Counted from the stretch's first letter, positions 1 to 10,660 are shown. The stretch is DNA of 64,000 bases from Isoperla grammatica (GCA_945910005.1 OX246738.1:27381303-27445302); one strand, 5' to 3'. Translations and numbers: made by a program. The notes: a model not told the origin generated them from the sequence alone.

Positions 1-238
1 TAATCAAGGTCAACGGCAATGCAACCTTCGGGATCGTAAAATGTGGGTCTTGTTCCATGTGGGCGTTATTCCATGTGGGCCTTGTTCCATGTGGGCGTTA
101 TTCCATGTGGGCTTTGTTCCATGTGGGTGTTGTTCCATGTGGGCGTTATTCCGGTAGCTTGCATGGCCGCCTGGCTCGCGCTTGTGGCTGCGATAGAGTG
201 CGTTACTCGCGCCAACACGGGCGAATCTGGCGGCCGTT
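1..238. repeat. Left arm of a long inverted repeat with a 16-bp minisatellite
   Basis: Positions 41-152 are exactly seven 16-bp units, ATGTGGGCCTTGTTCC alternating with ATGTGGGCGTTATTCC. The flanks (1-40 and 153-238) together with the array reappear in reverse complement at about 7698-7950, also with seven units. The two arms may be ends of one 7.9-kb element or two separate insertions. No transposase was seen between them. The window starts at or inside the outer end of this arm. Short open frames here simply translate the minisatellite. Confidence 0.85.
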
Positions 239-540
239 AAGTTACTTACCCGTTTGAAGCCAATGGCGGTACGCGCGAAGAGAATGGCTATCTTAACGGC
301 TTACCTACGAATAATAGTAATAATAATAACAACAATTATTATTACAATGAAGAATGAATATACTTCAAGGAATTTTCCATCCTGCCGGTGGTGTTGGTGG
401 TTGTCCAGCCATACGAAGAGCGAATGCTAAGATGGGTTCAACAAAGTGGCCACGACATCTTAAGTTTGTTTAGATGTTTGTTGAATAATGTATTCATTTG
501 ATATAATAGATAGGCGCTAATTGTGCGTTGTTTTAAGGTT
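239..540. other. No gene seen
   Basis: AT-rich sequence with an AAT/AAC-rich microsatellite-like patch near 310-345. No conserved reading frame, tRNA or structured repeat was recognised. Confidence 0.6.
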
Positions 541-928
541 TTAAGAGCAAGGACTACTAGCCAATATTAAAACCCGCGAAATTAACGTATTTTCGTCATA
601 TCACAATAACGCCACACAATATCAAAACAGTGACACCTACGCACATTGTGGATTCGTGAGAGCTCAATATCAAATCAAAAAGATTTCGTAGATTGTAGTA
701 ATTATAGTTGTAATTTCTAATTAACTTGTAAATTAGTTAAACTACAAATAATAATTATAATTACTGCAAACTATTAACTAATAAATCTTTTTCATTTGGT
801 ATTGAGCTCTCACGAATCCACAATGTGCGTAGGTGTCACTGTTTTGATATTGTGTGGCGCTATTGAGATATGACGAAAATACGTTAATTTCGCGGGTTTT
901 AATATTGGCTAGTAGTCCTTCCTCTTAA
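541..928. mobile_element. Foldback MITE flanked by TTAA (copy 1)
   Basis: A near-palindromic 388-bp element. It starts TTAAGAGCAAGGACTACTAG and ends with the reverse complement GGCTAGTAGTCCTTCCTCTTAA. The arms are about 170 bp around an AT-rich centre (~720-780). A second copy lies at 9276-9650 in the same orientation. TTAA at both outer ends fits a TTAA target duplication, as in piggyBac-like elements. There is no coding capacity. Confidence 0.85.
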
Positions 929-1934
929 GTGGATTAAGTAAGGTAAGCGCATAGAAATACTCGACATTTATGTCCGTACAACATAATCGCACCAGGTATG
1001 ACCGAGTTTGTATGTGTTACAACAAAAAATGTAGGCTATAATAATAACTAGGAAAACGCCACATGAGAACCGCGTTATCAGTTAAGCGAATAAATTTTTG
1101 ACAGGATTGCGGCGTGAGTTAAAAACTTACAACTTATGTGAAGTGTGTTCGGATATGTTGTAAATATTTTCATGACATATTATTAAAATCCGTCAAGAAG
1201 ATATTATAAAAAAAAAAACTTAATATAAATCCATCAATGGTTTTTTGTGTAACAGTCGTCTACTAATTAGGCTGTACATCATAAACTCTTTGACATATCT
1301 GTGTATACCATATTGAGTTAGATAATGGTTATATGTAGATAGTATTTTTTTATTTTATAGAGAAACGCATGTTAACCAAAATAAAAGAGTTTTAAATGTT
1401 GTAAATTAGTAGTTTCTTGCAATGTACACGAAAAACATCAAAAACATCACACAATTAATGCCATTCTATGAAAGTTCAATCCAAAGGCACCATTAACAGA
1501 GGCAGTGGCGTAACTACCGCCCGGCACACCCGGGCAAAGCCCGGAAACCCCCACTTCGAGGGGGGCCCTCAGGGGCCTCGGAGATTTTCCCTGAGTTATT
1601 AATCTAACTCAAAATTTTATATTTCCTCTAATTTCGCAAAATAGTTGTGACACAATATTTAGATGGAAACTGTTCAATATTCATTTATTTATTCTTTATT
1701 GACAACAGGTCACAAGACCCACAAGTGCAATATAATAAAGTTGAATATAAGGACAAGTACAATTACAAACAAATACAAAGACAAGTACTGGCAATTAAGG
1801 AAATAAAATACAGACGTACACTTCATAATATTCATACAGACGTGCATGTGTATGTCGATAACAGTTAAAAATAAGTTTTAGTGAAGGATAAAAGAGAAAG
1901 AATTACAAAGGAACAGTACTTTTAGCGGTGTTTA
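929..1934. other. No gene seen; one-sided CAGTGGCGTAAC terminus near 1505
   Basis: AT-rich intergenic sequence. Around 1505 there is a CAGTGGCGTAAC end followed by GC-rich sequence, resembling the left terminus of the element at 1935-2342. No matching right end was found, so it is probably a truncated relative. Confidence 0.5.
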
Positions 1935-2342
1935 CAGTGGCGTATACACGGGGGGGGAGGGGGGGGACAAAACCCCCCCCTTTTGCAAAGGAAACATGGA
2001 AAATGACCGTTTACTTTTCAATTGACAGTTTTTCAATAGACAGTTAGATGTTTTACTTTATAATTATTGTATATTGTTGTAATTAAAATCAAAAGCAATA
2101 CGAAAAATATGCAAATTATTGATTGAGTTTCCTTTTATTAGCGGTGCTAAGGAAAAAATGTGTTGCCAGGAGTAATCTTGTTTAAGTTAGCCGCTGTAAA
2201 ACGCACAGATTTGCACTAAAATTACCTTGACGAGAATTTTTTCGGGGGGCAAGCCCCCCGGAACCCCAATTATGTTTCTGCTCCACTCTCTATAATATGG
2301 GTGGAAAACCCCCCCCTTTCCCAATTCCTGGATACGCCACTG
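1935..2342. mobile_element. hAT-like non-autonomous element, 8-bp target duplication
   Basis: Termini CAGTGGCGTA and TACGCCACTG are inverted repeats. The element is flanked on both sides by the same 8 bases, GGTGTTTA (1927-1934 and 2343-2350). An 8-bp duplication is typical of the hAT superfamily. The 408-bp interior has G- and C-runs near both ends and encodes no transposase. Confidence 0.85.
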
Positions 2343-2696
2343 GGTGTTTAGATATAGCCGATTTGAACGCGTCCAGTTTCACTGGCATTAGCAAAAGGGT
2401 GTGGAGAGGGGGGGGGGGGTAATGTGCTTATTTATTTATTTTACAGCAATCCTTTTCAGTTGTGAAACTGATTTACAAAAATTACAATGTTCTTTACTGA
2501 CTGCCTACTTAGCCGGTACGCTCTTAGGTGACGCCGTGGTGGTTTCTTTTGTTACTTCCGTCTCGATTAGCCCTATCGAAAAATATGAGACGTAAAGGCC
2601 AATTTATCAATCAATCTTTTGTTACTGCACTTATTTGAACTTTACACGAACGACCACACACTCAATTCTGATATAATAATATAACATGCAAATTTT
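2343..2696. other. No gene seen
   Basis: Contains a poly-G run near 2407-2419 and AT-rich sequence. No recognisable feature otherwise. Confidence 0.5.
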
Positions 2697-2955
2697 TTTT
2701 TTTTTTTTTAAACAACGCTTATATTTAAATGCACTAAAAAGTAAAAAATAAATTTTCGCCCAACAAATTTTTGCCTCACTCGGAAAATAAAAGCGTTGGG
2801 CGCTTTCCCTGCATAAACAGCAGAATACTGCAATCTATGTCAATACCGAAAGCGCCCAACGCTTTTATTTTCCGAGTGAGGCAAAAATTTGTTGGGCGAA
2901 AATTTATTTTTTACTTTTTAGTGCATTTAAATATAAGCGTTGTTTTAAAAAAAAA
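2697..2955. repeat. Near-perfect palindrome (foldback element)
   Basis: The left arm (about 2701-2807) and right arm (about 2848-2951) are nearly identical reverse complements around a ~40-bp loop. The outer ends are an A/T homopolymer. The very low arm divergence suggests a recent insertion or arm conversion. Confidence 0.9.
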
Positions 2956-3121
2956 TATTATTTTATACTTTTCAGTCTTAAAAAATCTTGCAATCGAATA
3001 TATATCGAATATCGATTAATTAATTATGATGGTTTAATTGATTATTTAGTAAATATGACAATAGGCAACACGCGTACGATTTTTTTTGTTATTCCAAACA
3101 CTTAGTTTAATAGTATTATGC

Positions 3122-3252
3122 TACGTTTACAGCTACGCGTTGCGAGCGAAGCGAAGGCGCGAGCTCCAATCAGTGGCCGAGTTTGCGTGAAACTCGGCCG
3201 CTGATTGGAGCTCGCGCCCTCGCTTCGCTCGCAACGCGTAGCTGTAAACGTA
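3122..3252. mobile_element. Palindromic MITE, TA-flanked
   Basis: A 131-bp GC-rich palindrome with arms of ~62 bp and a five-base centre (GCGTG). It has TA at both ends, beginning TACGTTTACAGCTACGCG. It contrasts with its AT-rich surroundings. It interrupts the ~148-bp satellite, whose fragment lies just upstream at ~3012-3060. Confidence 0.9.
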
Positions 3253-3574
3253 CCATTAGATACAAAAAGTATATTAATGCAAGTCGCACGTAAAAAAGAA
3301 ATGTTTAAATAGGTTTAATGTGGTCGCATTTATTGAAGTTTAAACTGGGGATCTGAAACGCGTATAGGTGGCTGTGACGCAATGGTTCTGTAGACGTGGC
3401 AGAACAGACCAATCGCTGAGGCGGTGAGCGTACGCAGAACAAAACTATGACGTCAAATCCACTCTACATGGCGGCGGCTCGTTTTTCGCGCCCTTTTTTT
3501 TATCGTTACTAAACCAATTATTTTGAGGCATAGACTGATCCGTTTTTCAAAATTTAAAGACACAAAATTATTAA
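3253..3574. other. No gene seen
   Basis: Single-copy-looking sequence between the palindrome and the satellite block. No conserved frame was recognised. Confidence 0.5.
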
Positions 3575-3735
3575 ATGAGAGATAAGGTATTTAAAAATCG
3601 ATTAAAATTTTCATCCGCGTGTTCCCTATTGATTCATGTATTGTCATTAAGAATACATCTGTGTGAAAACTTTCAGCTCAAATCGACGTTCGAAAGTGGG
3701 TGTTTTATCGATTCCCATATAAAACATCAATTAAC
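3575..3735. repeat. ~148-bp satellite, block 1
   Basis: One unit of a tandem family marked by TGTATTGTCATTAAGAATAC, a CGACGTTCG(A/G)AAGTGGGTG segment and CCCATATAAAACAT. The array continues after the Penelope-like insertion at 4794. Confidence 0.8.
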
Positions 3736-3747
3736 TATTAATAATTC

Positions 3748-4695
3748 TTGGCTGTCGGGTGTCGCCGCGTCTGTCGTTTATTAAAACCTGACGATAGAAA
3801 AGCTACCCACACGGGTCGTTATTTAAATGCTGCTTCTCACCACCATCCGTCTCAAAAACGCGCTGTGATTAATACTCTAGCATGTAGAGCACATAGGATT
3901 TCTGACGACGAGCATGTAGAGGAACCGAGAAATGTTACGACAGAATGGCTATAACAGTAGAGACATTTCCAATGCATGGAGAAAAAGACTGTGTGTACCA
4001 GCCGTGCCACTAGCGACAAGCGAGTTGAGTCGGACAACAACGAGGATGCCTCTTGCCTTCTTGCCATATGTAGAGAACACCACTGATCGTATTGCTAGAT
4101 TATTAAAGAAGCACAATATACAAACAATCTTTAATACTGACAGGAAGCTGAGTACCCTATTTAACTCAGCAAAAGACAAACCCCCTCCCTTAGGTGTACC
4201 AGGCGTGTATCAAATACCGTGTGGGGCGTGTGATAAGGTTTAAGGACAGGACGAAAAATCTCAACAAGAGTACAAGAACATAAGAGCCATGCACGTTTAG
4301 GACATTTTGAGAAGTCAGCCATTGCAGAGCATAGTGTTGACAAATGCCACATTATAGATTTTGACAACACGCGCGTCCTGGCTACCAGTAAAGACTACCG
4401 CCCCCGCCTGGTACGAGAGGCTATTGAAATTGAAATGCAACCTGATAATTTCAATAGGGAGGACGGATTAAAGCTGAGTAGGGCGTGGCAGCCTACGTTG
4501 CAGCGCTTGAAACTCGCGCGGGCGGAACATGCGAAGCACATCGCGAAGGTTCGAGAACAAGCTAGCGCGCACGCGCGGGATGTTCGCGCGTCAGAGATTG
4601 CACGGCAGTGTGAGGCACAGTCGCTGGGTAGAGCTGGATCGAGTAGGTTCTCTCAGGTACTGTCCCTTCACTCTGAAGATGGACTATGCAATTAG
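3748..4695 (+). pseudogene. Degraded PLE polyprotein: end of reverse transcriptase region plus GIY-YIG nuclease
   Basis: The family uses a reverse transcriptase fused to a GIY-YIG endonuclease for target-primed retrotransposition. Pieces recognised in order are a GRYLNAASHHHPSQKRAVI segment (~3810-3870), an LPYVENTTDRI segment (~4060-4090), GVYQIPCGACDKV at ~4203-4241 where the GIY-YIG domain begins, HARLGHFEKSAIAEHS (~4294-4341) and a basic coiled C-terminus to 4695. It is broken: the frame changes near 3930-3950, and just after CGACDKV there is a stop plus loss of the expected YIG segment. It is not functional. Family assignment rests on motif recognition, without a search. Confidence 0.8.
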
Positions 4696-4706
4696 TCCGA
4701 AACGTC
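4673..4706 (+). ncRNA. Possible type-I hammerhead ribozyme core (PLE-associated)
   Basis: CTGAAGA (4673-4679) is followed by a six-base-pair stem GGACTA/TAGTCC (4681-4686 with 4693-4698, loop TGCAAT). Then come GAAAC (4699-4703) and GTC (4704-4706), the order of a hammerhead catalytic core with minimal stem III. PLEs are known to carry such ribozymes. Stem I pairing is only weakly visible (two pairs beside the core). The PLE inverted fragment ends within four bases of the predicted cleavage site, which supports the idea. Activity is not shown. Confidence 0.5.
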
Positions 4707-4793
4707 AGGTTTTAATAAACGACAGACGCGGCGACACCCGACAGCCAAGAATTATAAATATTGACTCGGGCCGCGAAAGCCTACAACAAGTAT

Positions 4794-5343
4794 CAATTAA
4801 CTAATTATGATGGGATAATTGATTATTTAGTAAATATGACAATTGATTCATGTATTGTCATTAAGAATACGTCTGTGTGAAAACTTTCAACTCAATTCGA
4901 CGTTGGGAAGTGGGTGAAACATTGATTCCCATATAAAACATTAATTAATTATGATGAATTAATTGAATATTTTTAGTAAATATGACAATTGATTCGTGTA
5001 TTGTCATTAAGAATACGTCTGTGGAAAAACTTTCAGCTCAATTCGACGTTCGGAAGTGGGTTTAACATCGATTCCCATATAAAACATTAATTAATTATGA
5101 TGAATTAATTGAATATTTACTAAATATGACAATTGATTCGTGTATTGTCATTAAGAATACGTCTGTGTGAAAAATTTTCAGCTCAATTTGACGTTCGGAA
5201 GTGGGTGAAATATCGATTCCCATATAAAACATCAATTAATTAATTATGATGGCTTAATTGATTATTTAGTAAATATTACAATTGATTCATGTATTGTCAT
5301 TTAGAATACGTCTGTGTAAAAACTTTCAGCTCAATTCAACGTT
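4794..5343. repeat. ~148-bp satellite, block 2
   Basis: About four head-to-tail units. The marker GTATTGTCATT recurs at roughly 4851, 4998, 5141 and 5291, a spacing of 143-150 bp. Units vary by point changes and small indels. Confidence 0.85.
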
Positions 5344-5767
5344 GGCTCGTTGGTCTAGTGGTTAGCATCCCTGCTTCCAATGCAGAAGGTCCCGGGTTCA
5401 AATCCCGCTTCAGGCAGAAGTTTTTTAACTTCTAATCTGGATTCAATTCCATTACTTCTTGGCTTAGGAATAAGTTAACGGTGACTTTGGAGCCGTCCTA
5501 GCAACGAAGCACTCAATAAATTCAAAGTTGTTCTGAATCGGCCTTGTTGATTCTGGCATTTGTCCGCAGGTGTTCGCACTGTCCAATCACTGATTCATAT
5601 GTTTCGTATTTGAAATATCGATCTTTGATTGGTTATCGCTCACTCGTCGATGGTGTTCGAAGCCTACAGGGTTGGTTTAGTCACTTTAAATTAAAGTCCC
5701 CCACTGCAAATCAGTTTAATTACTGAGTGGGTAGACTCTAAATGTGAATTTATTTTATTTATTTATT
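5344..5767 (+). mobile_element. tRNA-derived SINE
   Basis: The head resembles a tRNA. An A-box-like TGGTCTAGTGGTTAGCAT is followed by an anticodon-arm-like CTGCTTCCAATGCAG and a B-box-like GGTTCAAATCC. The acceptor ends do not pair, so it is not a functional tRNA; the loop could be read as a Gly- or Trp-type arm. A ~300-bp unrelated body and a (TTTA)n tail (~5748-5767) follow. It splits a satellite unit: the sequence before it ends in ...AACGTTGG and resumes AAGTGGGTG, as in intact units. Confidence 0.75.
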
Positions 5768-6232
5768 TAAAGTGGGTGAAATATCGATTCCCATATAAAA
5801 CATCAATTCATTAATTATGATGAATTAACTAATAATTTAGTAAATATGACAACTGAATACGTCTGTGTGAAACCTTTCAACTCGATTTGACGTTGGGAAG
5901 TGGGTTAAACATCGATTTCCATATAAAACATTAATTAATTAATTATGATGAATTAATTGACAATTTAGTAAATATGACAGTTGATTCATGTATTGTCATT
6001 AGGAATACGTCTGTGCAAAAGATTTCAGCTTGATCGGACATTTAGAAGTAGGTGGAATATAAACATCGATTTCCATATAAAACATTAATTTATTAATTAT
6101 GATAAATTAATTGATAATTTAGCAAATATGACAGTTGATTCATGTATTGTCATCAGGAATACGTCTGTGTAAAAAATTTCAGCTTGATCGGACATCTAAA
6201 AGTAGGTGGAATATCGATTCAAAGATTCCGTC
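5768..6232. repeat. ~148-bp satellite, block 3
   Basis: Three further units. The unit near 5850 has lost its GTATTGTCATT segment. Units at ~5985 and ~6135 are spaced about 150 bp apart and are the most diverged, as expected at an array edge. Confidence 0.8.
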
Positions 6233-6379
6233 CAGACAAACAAGGCAAGTTAATATAAGCGTTGTAATAATAAGAAAAATTTGGCTCATTCTGTCACTTT
6301 TCCCAATATGCGTACTACCCCGATACTTTATGCTGTTACCTATAGGTGGATAGGGTAGGGATGCCGGGGGTAGATAAGA

Positions 6380-7375
6380 CACAAGGTAGTATAAGAATAG
6401 CGAATAATTGTTTGAAATATTATTACTCAATGCTTAAGGGAGTAATAATACTGAATGAAAGCTGTGAAATAAAATTACTCTACTTGCTACCAAGAAAATT
6501 ACAAACCATGTCATTGCTACAAGGTACATCTTGATGATGTCAGACCAGTTACTTTCTACATTTAAATGCTGATTGCTAAGGGAGTAATAATATTGAATAA
6601 GTGACCTGAAATACTATTACTCTATGTGCTAAAGAGGAAATCGTGTACCATGTATTTTCAAAAGGGTCTATCGGGATGATGTAAGACTAGTTAATTTCTA
6701 CATTAAACCCCATTGTTAAGGGAGCAATAATATAGAATGAAAAGCCTGAAATACTATTACTCTCCCTGCTAACTATAAAGAAATACACCGTGTCATTGCG
6801 ACTAGGGTCATCGTGATGATATAGGTGTAGTTACTTCAACGTAATAACGTAGTTGTTTAAGAAGTAATAATATTGAATGAGGGACATAAAATAAGCTATT
6901 ACTTTACCTGCTAACGAGGAAGATACGATGACAGCAACTAGGTTCATCGTAATGATGTAAGTTAGTTACTTAAAACATCTAAAAACTCGGAGTAATTATA
7001 TTGAATGAAGAAGGTAGAGTAATATAGGCTACTATTACTCTACCTGCTATCAAGGAAATTATATACGATTTATTTGCTTACAACATTAAAAACACATTGT
7101 TAAGGGAGTAGGCCTAATAGTATTGAAGGATGTACCTGATATACTATTACTCTACCAGCTAAAGAGGAAATTTCATGATATGTGATTTCTCGTTAGCAGG
7201 CAAAGTAATAGTATTTCAGATCACTTATTAATTAAATATACTTACGCCCTTAGCAATGAGTATTAAATGTAGAAAGTAACGCTTACATAATCACGTCAAA
7301 CATTGTTGTCGATATTACATATACGGTATATCATTTCCTTGATAGCAGGTACAGTAATAGTGTAGCATAATTCTT
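6380..7375. repeat. ~142-bp tandem repeat, last part inverted
   Basis: The unit begins TTAAGGGAGTAATAATATTG and includes ATACTATTACTCTACCTGCTA. Direct units start near 6433, 6577, 6717, 6858, 6985 and 7100. From about 7165 to 7375 the same sequence continues in reverse complement (for example TAGCAGGTACAGTAATAG at ~7346), so the array contains an inversion. No coding potential is seen. Confidence 0.75.
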
Positions 7376-7697
7376 AATTTTGAAGATATGACTTGAAGTA
7401 GCATAATTCTTTATTTTGAAGATATGACTTTGTTAATTAAAACACTACACACTAACTTAGTTCCGCTAGAATAAATTTACCTAATTCGTATCATTTAACA
7501 ACGGTTTAGAGTAGCGTAGGCGGAGTGAATCTCTCAATTCAACTCAAACGGTGCTTTCTGTTTCATTTTGTGCGCTCATCTGTCAACGCGTATCTGTCTC
7601 GTGCGGCGTTTTCCTAGTTGGTAATAACGAGGACTTTTTTCTTGCACAAATTGTGTTTTCTTTTCGAATCTTTCTTTTCAATTTTACCGCCGTCATC
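7376..7697. other. No gene seen
   Basis: Contains a short direct duplication near 7380-7425 (TTTTGAAGATATGACTT twice). No recognised gene. Confidence 0.5.
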
Positions 7698-7950
7698 CAA
7701 CGGCCGCCAGATTCGCCCGTGTTGGCGCGAGTAACGCACTCTATCGCAGACTTAGGACACTGTCTACGAGCGCGAGCAAGGCGGCCATGCAAGCTACCGG
7801 AATAACGCCCACATGGAACAACACCCACATGGAACAAGGCCCACATGGAATAACGCCCACATGGAACAAGGCCCACATGGAATAACGCCCACATGGAACA
7901 AGGCCCACATTTTACGATCCCGAAGGTTGCATTGCCGTTGACCTTGATTA
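7698..7950. repeat. Right arm of the long inverted repeat, 16-bp minisatellite
   Basis: Reverse complement of 1-238. It has seven 16-bp units at 7799-7910 (GGAATAACGCCCACAT and GGAACAAGGCCCACAT) and the same flanks, with ~15 extra bases near 7750-7770. It is followed at ~8034 by a third, direct copy. Confidence 0.85.
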
Positions 7951-8033
7951 TGCAAATTAGGTATGCAAATTAGGTGTGCGTAACGACTATTAAAACCAAT
8001 ATTAAACATTTGGCAACGCAGCATCGCTCGGGA

Positions 8034-8130
8034 AGCTTCGGGATCGTAAAATGTGGGCCTTGTTCCATGTGGGCGTTATTCCATGTGGGCCTTGTTCCAT
8101 GTGGGCCTTATTCCTTGTGGGCGTTATTCC
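8034..8130. repeat. Third 16-bp minisatellite array (five units)
   Basis: Units at 8051-8130 in the orientation of the left arm, preceded by the same CTTCGGGATCGTAAA flank. It sits ~140 bp from the inverted array, so the two together could form a large hairpin. The sequence after the array differs from the other copies. Confidence 0.8.
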
Positions 8131-9275
8131 GCGTCCCCGTTGAGTGCGCACTCGGTGCGTGCCAATCGAATACGCCATTACTCGTGTGCGGGCTGGGTCC
8201 CGCACCACCCCGTCCACCTTTTACTGTCACGTACCCTAGCTCAATGAAAACACGGCATATTGTACGGGCTTTCAAAGAAGGCTGGCGGGCCCTCAAGGAA
8301 TATTTGTTGTCACGTTCGGGGGCAATCAACACATGTGAAACGATATGGTTGTAGCTGCGGGGAAATCCCCCCCCCCCCCCGCCCCTAGTGAGGATTGTAT
8401 CCTATAATCAACCCTTGTTATGCTAATTGTTTGTTGCAAAATTCTACCGTAGGTAATGAAATTGAAATTACTTTTGCAAGAACACGGGACTATTCGTTAC
8501 TGTAGTTGCACTGGTATATATATATATATATATATATATATAGCCTATATTTAATGTAGCCTACCAGAGTTTTGAGGACTTTCGCCCGTATCTTACTTGA
8601 ATGAAAAGAAAATTCTGAAATTGAACTAAAATGGAACAAAATATGGGTGTGTATAAGCATATAAATGCGGTATTGATAAACAGATTTGATACAACCATGC
8701 AATTTGAGTTCTTGTTAGAGTTGTCTTATTCCATTGAAACACATTACACAATATACATTTTATACCTATCCTGTTCTGTTGAACGTAGACCGAAATCATA
8801 TCTAGCCCCCCCCCCCCCCCCCCCACATTATAATCATCTGTAGGCATACCAACTTTGTTCTTGCATTCTGTCTTTTGTTCCAAATTGTCTCTTAAATGTT
8901 TTGGTAAGGTTTCCCAAAATTTACTGACATCTAGTGTTTGCAAAAAGCCTCCACTTTATTAGTAGGCTATCTATCTTCAATAAGCTAACACCTTGCTTTG
9001 AAAGAAGAGGTTGATTTTGTGTATTTGTTAGACCTACATTATAAGTTATAACTAAATAATTATCCTCGTGATTATTATAATTTGTTTTTATATAGTTATC
9101 ATTCAGTCTAGTCTGTAGGCTAGGGCTTACCAAACCACAGTGCACTGTATTTTACCTCAGTTCTTTTGGTTCAGATATACTTAATTTTAGAATTGGAAAT
9201 TTCTTATGATTTTTATACTGAGAGTATCGTTCCCATAAATGCATTGTACTGTACTTCAGACAAAAACGGAAGTAT
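8131..9275. other. Intergenic; microsatellite and poly-C tracts
   Basis: Holds a (TA)n run at ~8515-8541 and poly-C tracts at ~8368-8381 and ~8806-8824. On the minus strand, ~8925-8845 can be read as an exon-like peptide (KFWETLPKHLRDNLEQK) between splice-like signals. No family was recognised. Confidence 0.5.
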
Positions 9276-9650
9276 TTAAGAGGAAGGACTACTAGCCAAT
9301 AATAAAACCCGCAAAATTAACGTATTTTCGTCATATCTCAATAACGCCACACAATATCGAAACAGTGACACCTACGCATATTTTGGATTCGTGAGAGCTC
9401 AATACCAAATGAAAAAGATTTCGTAGATTGTAGTAAAGTTGTAATTTCTAATTAACTTGTAAATTAGTTAAATTAGAAATAATAATTATGATTACTGCAA
9501 ACTAATAAATCTTTTTCATACGGTATTGACCTCTCACGAATCCAAAATATGCGTAGGTCACTGTTTCGATATTGTGTGGCGTTATTGAGATATGACGAAA
9601 ATACGTTAATTTCGCGGGTTTTAATATTGGCTAGTAGTCCTTCCTCTTAA
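9276..9650. mobile_element. Foldback MITE flanked by TTAA (copy 2)
   Basis: A 375-bp relative of 541-928, starting TTAAGAGGAAGGACTACTAG and ending CTAGTAGTCCTTCCTCTTAA. It carries small internal deletions relative to copy 1. Confidence 0.85.
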
Positions 9651-10118
9651 CGGGTCGAAATACTTCACTTGTCCTAAACATAATTGAATTTAGGCTTAGG
9701 CTATTATATTTTAATCTTAATATTATGTAGGCACAATGCACAATTATTGTACAATTTATGAATACAAATAAGTTTGGTGTTTCGTTTTGGTACTAAAAGT
9801 CTTTTTGGCCAGGAACCCCATTTGAAGTTTACGTAAAAAGTGGGTGAGAGATTTTTTGTTTTATACATGTAAGGCTGGTTTCACCAAACTTTAATCCTGC
9901 GATTTTCGTTAATAGGAGATCAAAAATGGCGCCCAGTAGAAACTAGAAACCACCGTGCATTTTGTGTGTAATGTTTGTTGCGTTTGAAACCATTTTTTGA
10001 AACCATGGAATTCAGCAATCCAAGATTAGTAAATCGGCCGATTAAAAAGTTTGGTGAATTCGGACCTCGGTAGGTGCTACACTTTTTAGTTTTGTTTCTT
10101 CAAACCCCCTCTTTCAAA
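9651..10118. other. Intergenic; small inverted repeat near 9885-10060
   Basis: TTCACCAAACTTTAATC (~9890) and GATTAAAAAGTTTGGTGAA (~10040) are inverted copies about 140 bp apart, possibly an old MITE. No gene seen. Confidence 0.5.
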
Positions 10119-10660
10119 ATCAGTGTTGTTAAAGCAACTTTTTAAAAGTAGCACTGTTACAGCTACAGCTACTTGATCTTTGAAAGTAACTTAGCTACTT
10201 TTCAGCTACTGTATTTTGTCAAGTAGCTCGCTACTTGTACAGCTACTCAAAAAAAGTAGTGACGCTACTTTACAGCTACTTTCATTTTTTATAAAGGACC
10301 AAGAGTACGTACTATTTATTGAAACGGCGGTACGGTCCGGAGGTGAGGCTTACTCATATCACAGCTGACGGGGTGAAACAGGAAACTCAGTGCTGGGGAG
10401 GCGGTTAAAGCCAATGTCAGTCGTCATTCCGAACCTGTGACGGTGGCAATTGTGGCGGGCGAAACAAAACGTGTGTTTGTTTATTGCAAAAATAGAGTAG
10501 CGGCGACTTTTCGCTTCAAATACTCGCATATAGTAGCTTGCTACTTGCTAGGCCCTACTTTACCACATTTTCAAATGCAGCACGCTACCAGTCTCGCTAC
10601 CAAAAAAAGTAACATGCTACAAGTAGCGCGTTACTTGTACAACACTTTTTTACTTACTGT
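10119..10660. repeat. GCTACT-rich dispersed repeat, copy A
   Basis: Begins GTGTTGTTAAAGCAACTTTTT and carries many GCTACT/AGTAGC motifs at both ends with a ~250-bp unique middle. It aligns almost base for base with 32576-33985, where an hAT-like element interrupts it. It provides the uninserted reference for that insertion and for several GGCCTA insertions. It carries its own GGCCCTA insert at 10551-10557. Confidence 0.85.

Larger units (their letters stand above)
3743..4793 (+). mobile_element. Penelope-like retroelement remnant, 5'-truncated
   Basis: A fragment of a Penelope-like element (PLE) inserted into the satellite array. About 51 bp at its left edge (3743-3793) is the reverse complement of its right part (4703-4753), an inverted terminal fragment typical of PLE insertions. 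Between them are decayed coding sequence (3748-4695) and a possible hammerhead ribozyme core (4673-4706). The satellite resumes at ~4794. Confidence 0.8.

Noticed and set aside
41..152. 16-bp repeats as a CRISPR-like array
   Set aside because: The units are directly contiguous with no spacers, and the genome is clearly animal.
5344..5417. Functional tRNA gene
   Set aside because: The acceptor ends do not pair, and the sequence continues into a SINE body with a (TTTA)n tail.
7583..7894. 103-codon minus-strand frame with repeated MWALFHVG
   Set aside because: It is the translation of the 16-bp minisatellite; the unit is not a multiple of three, so three frames cycle.
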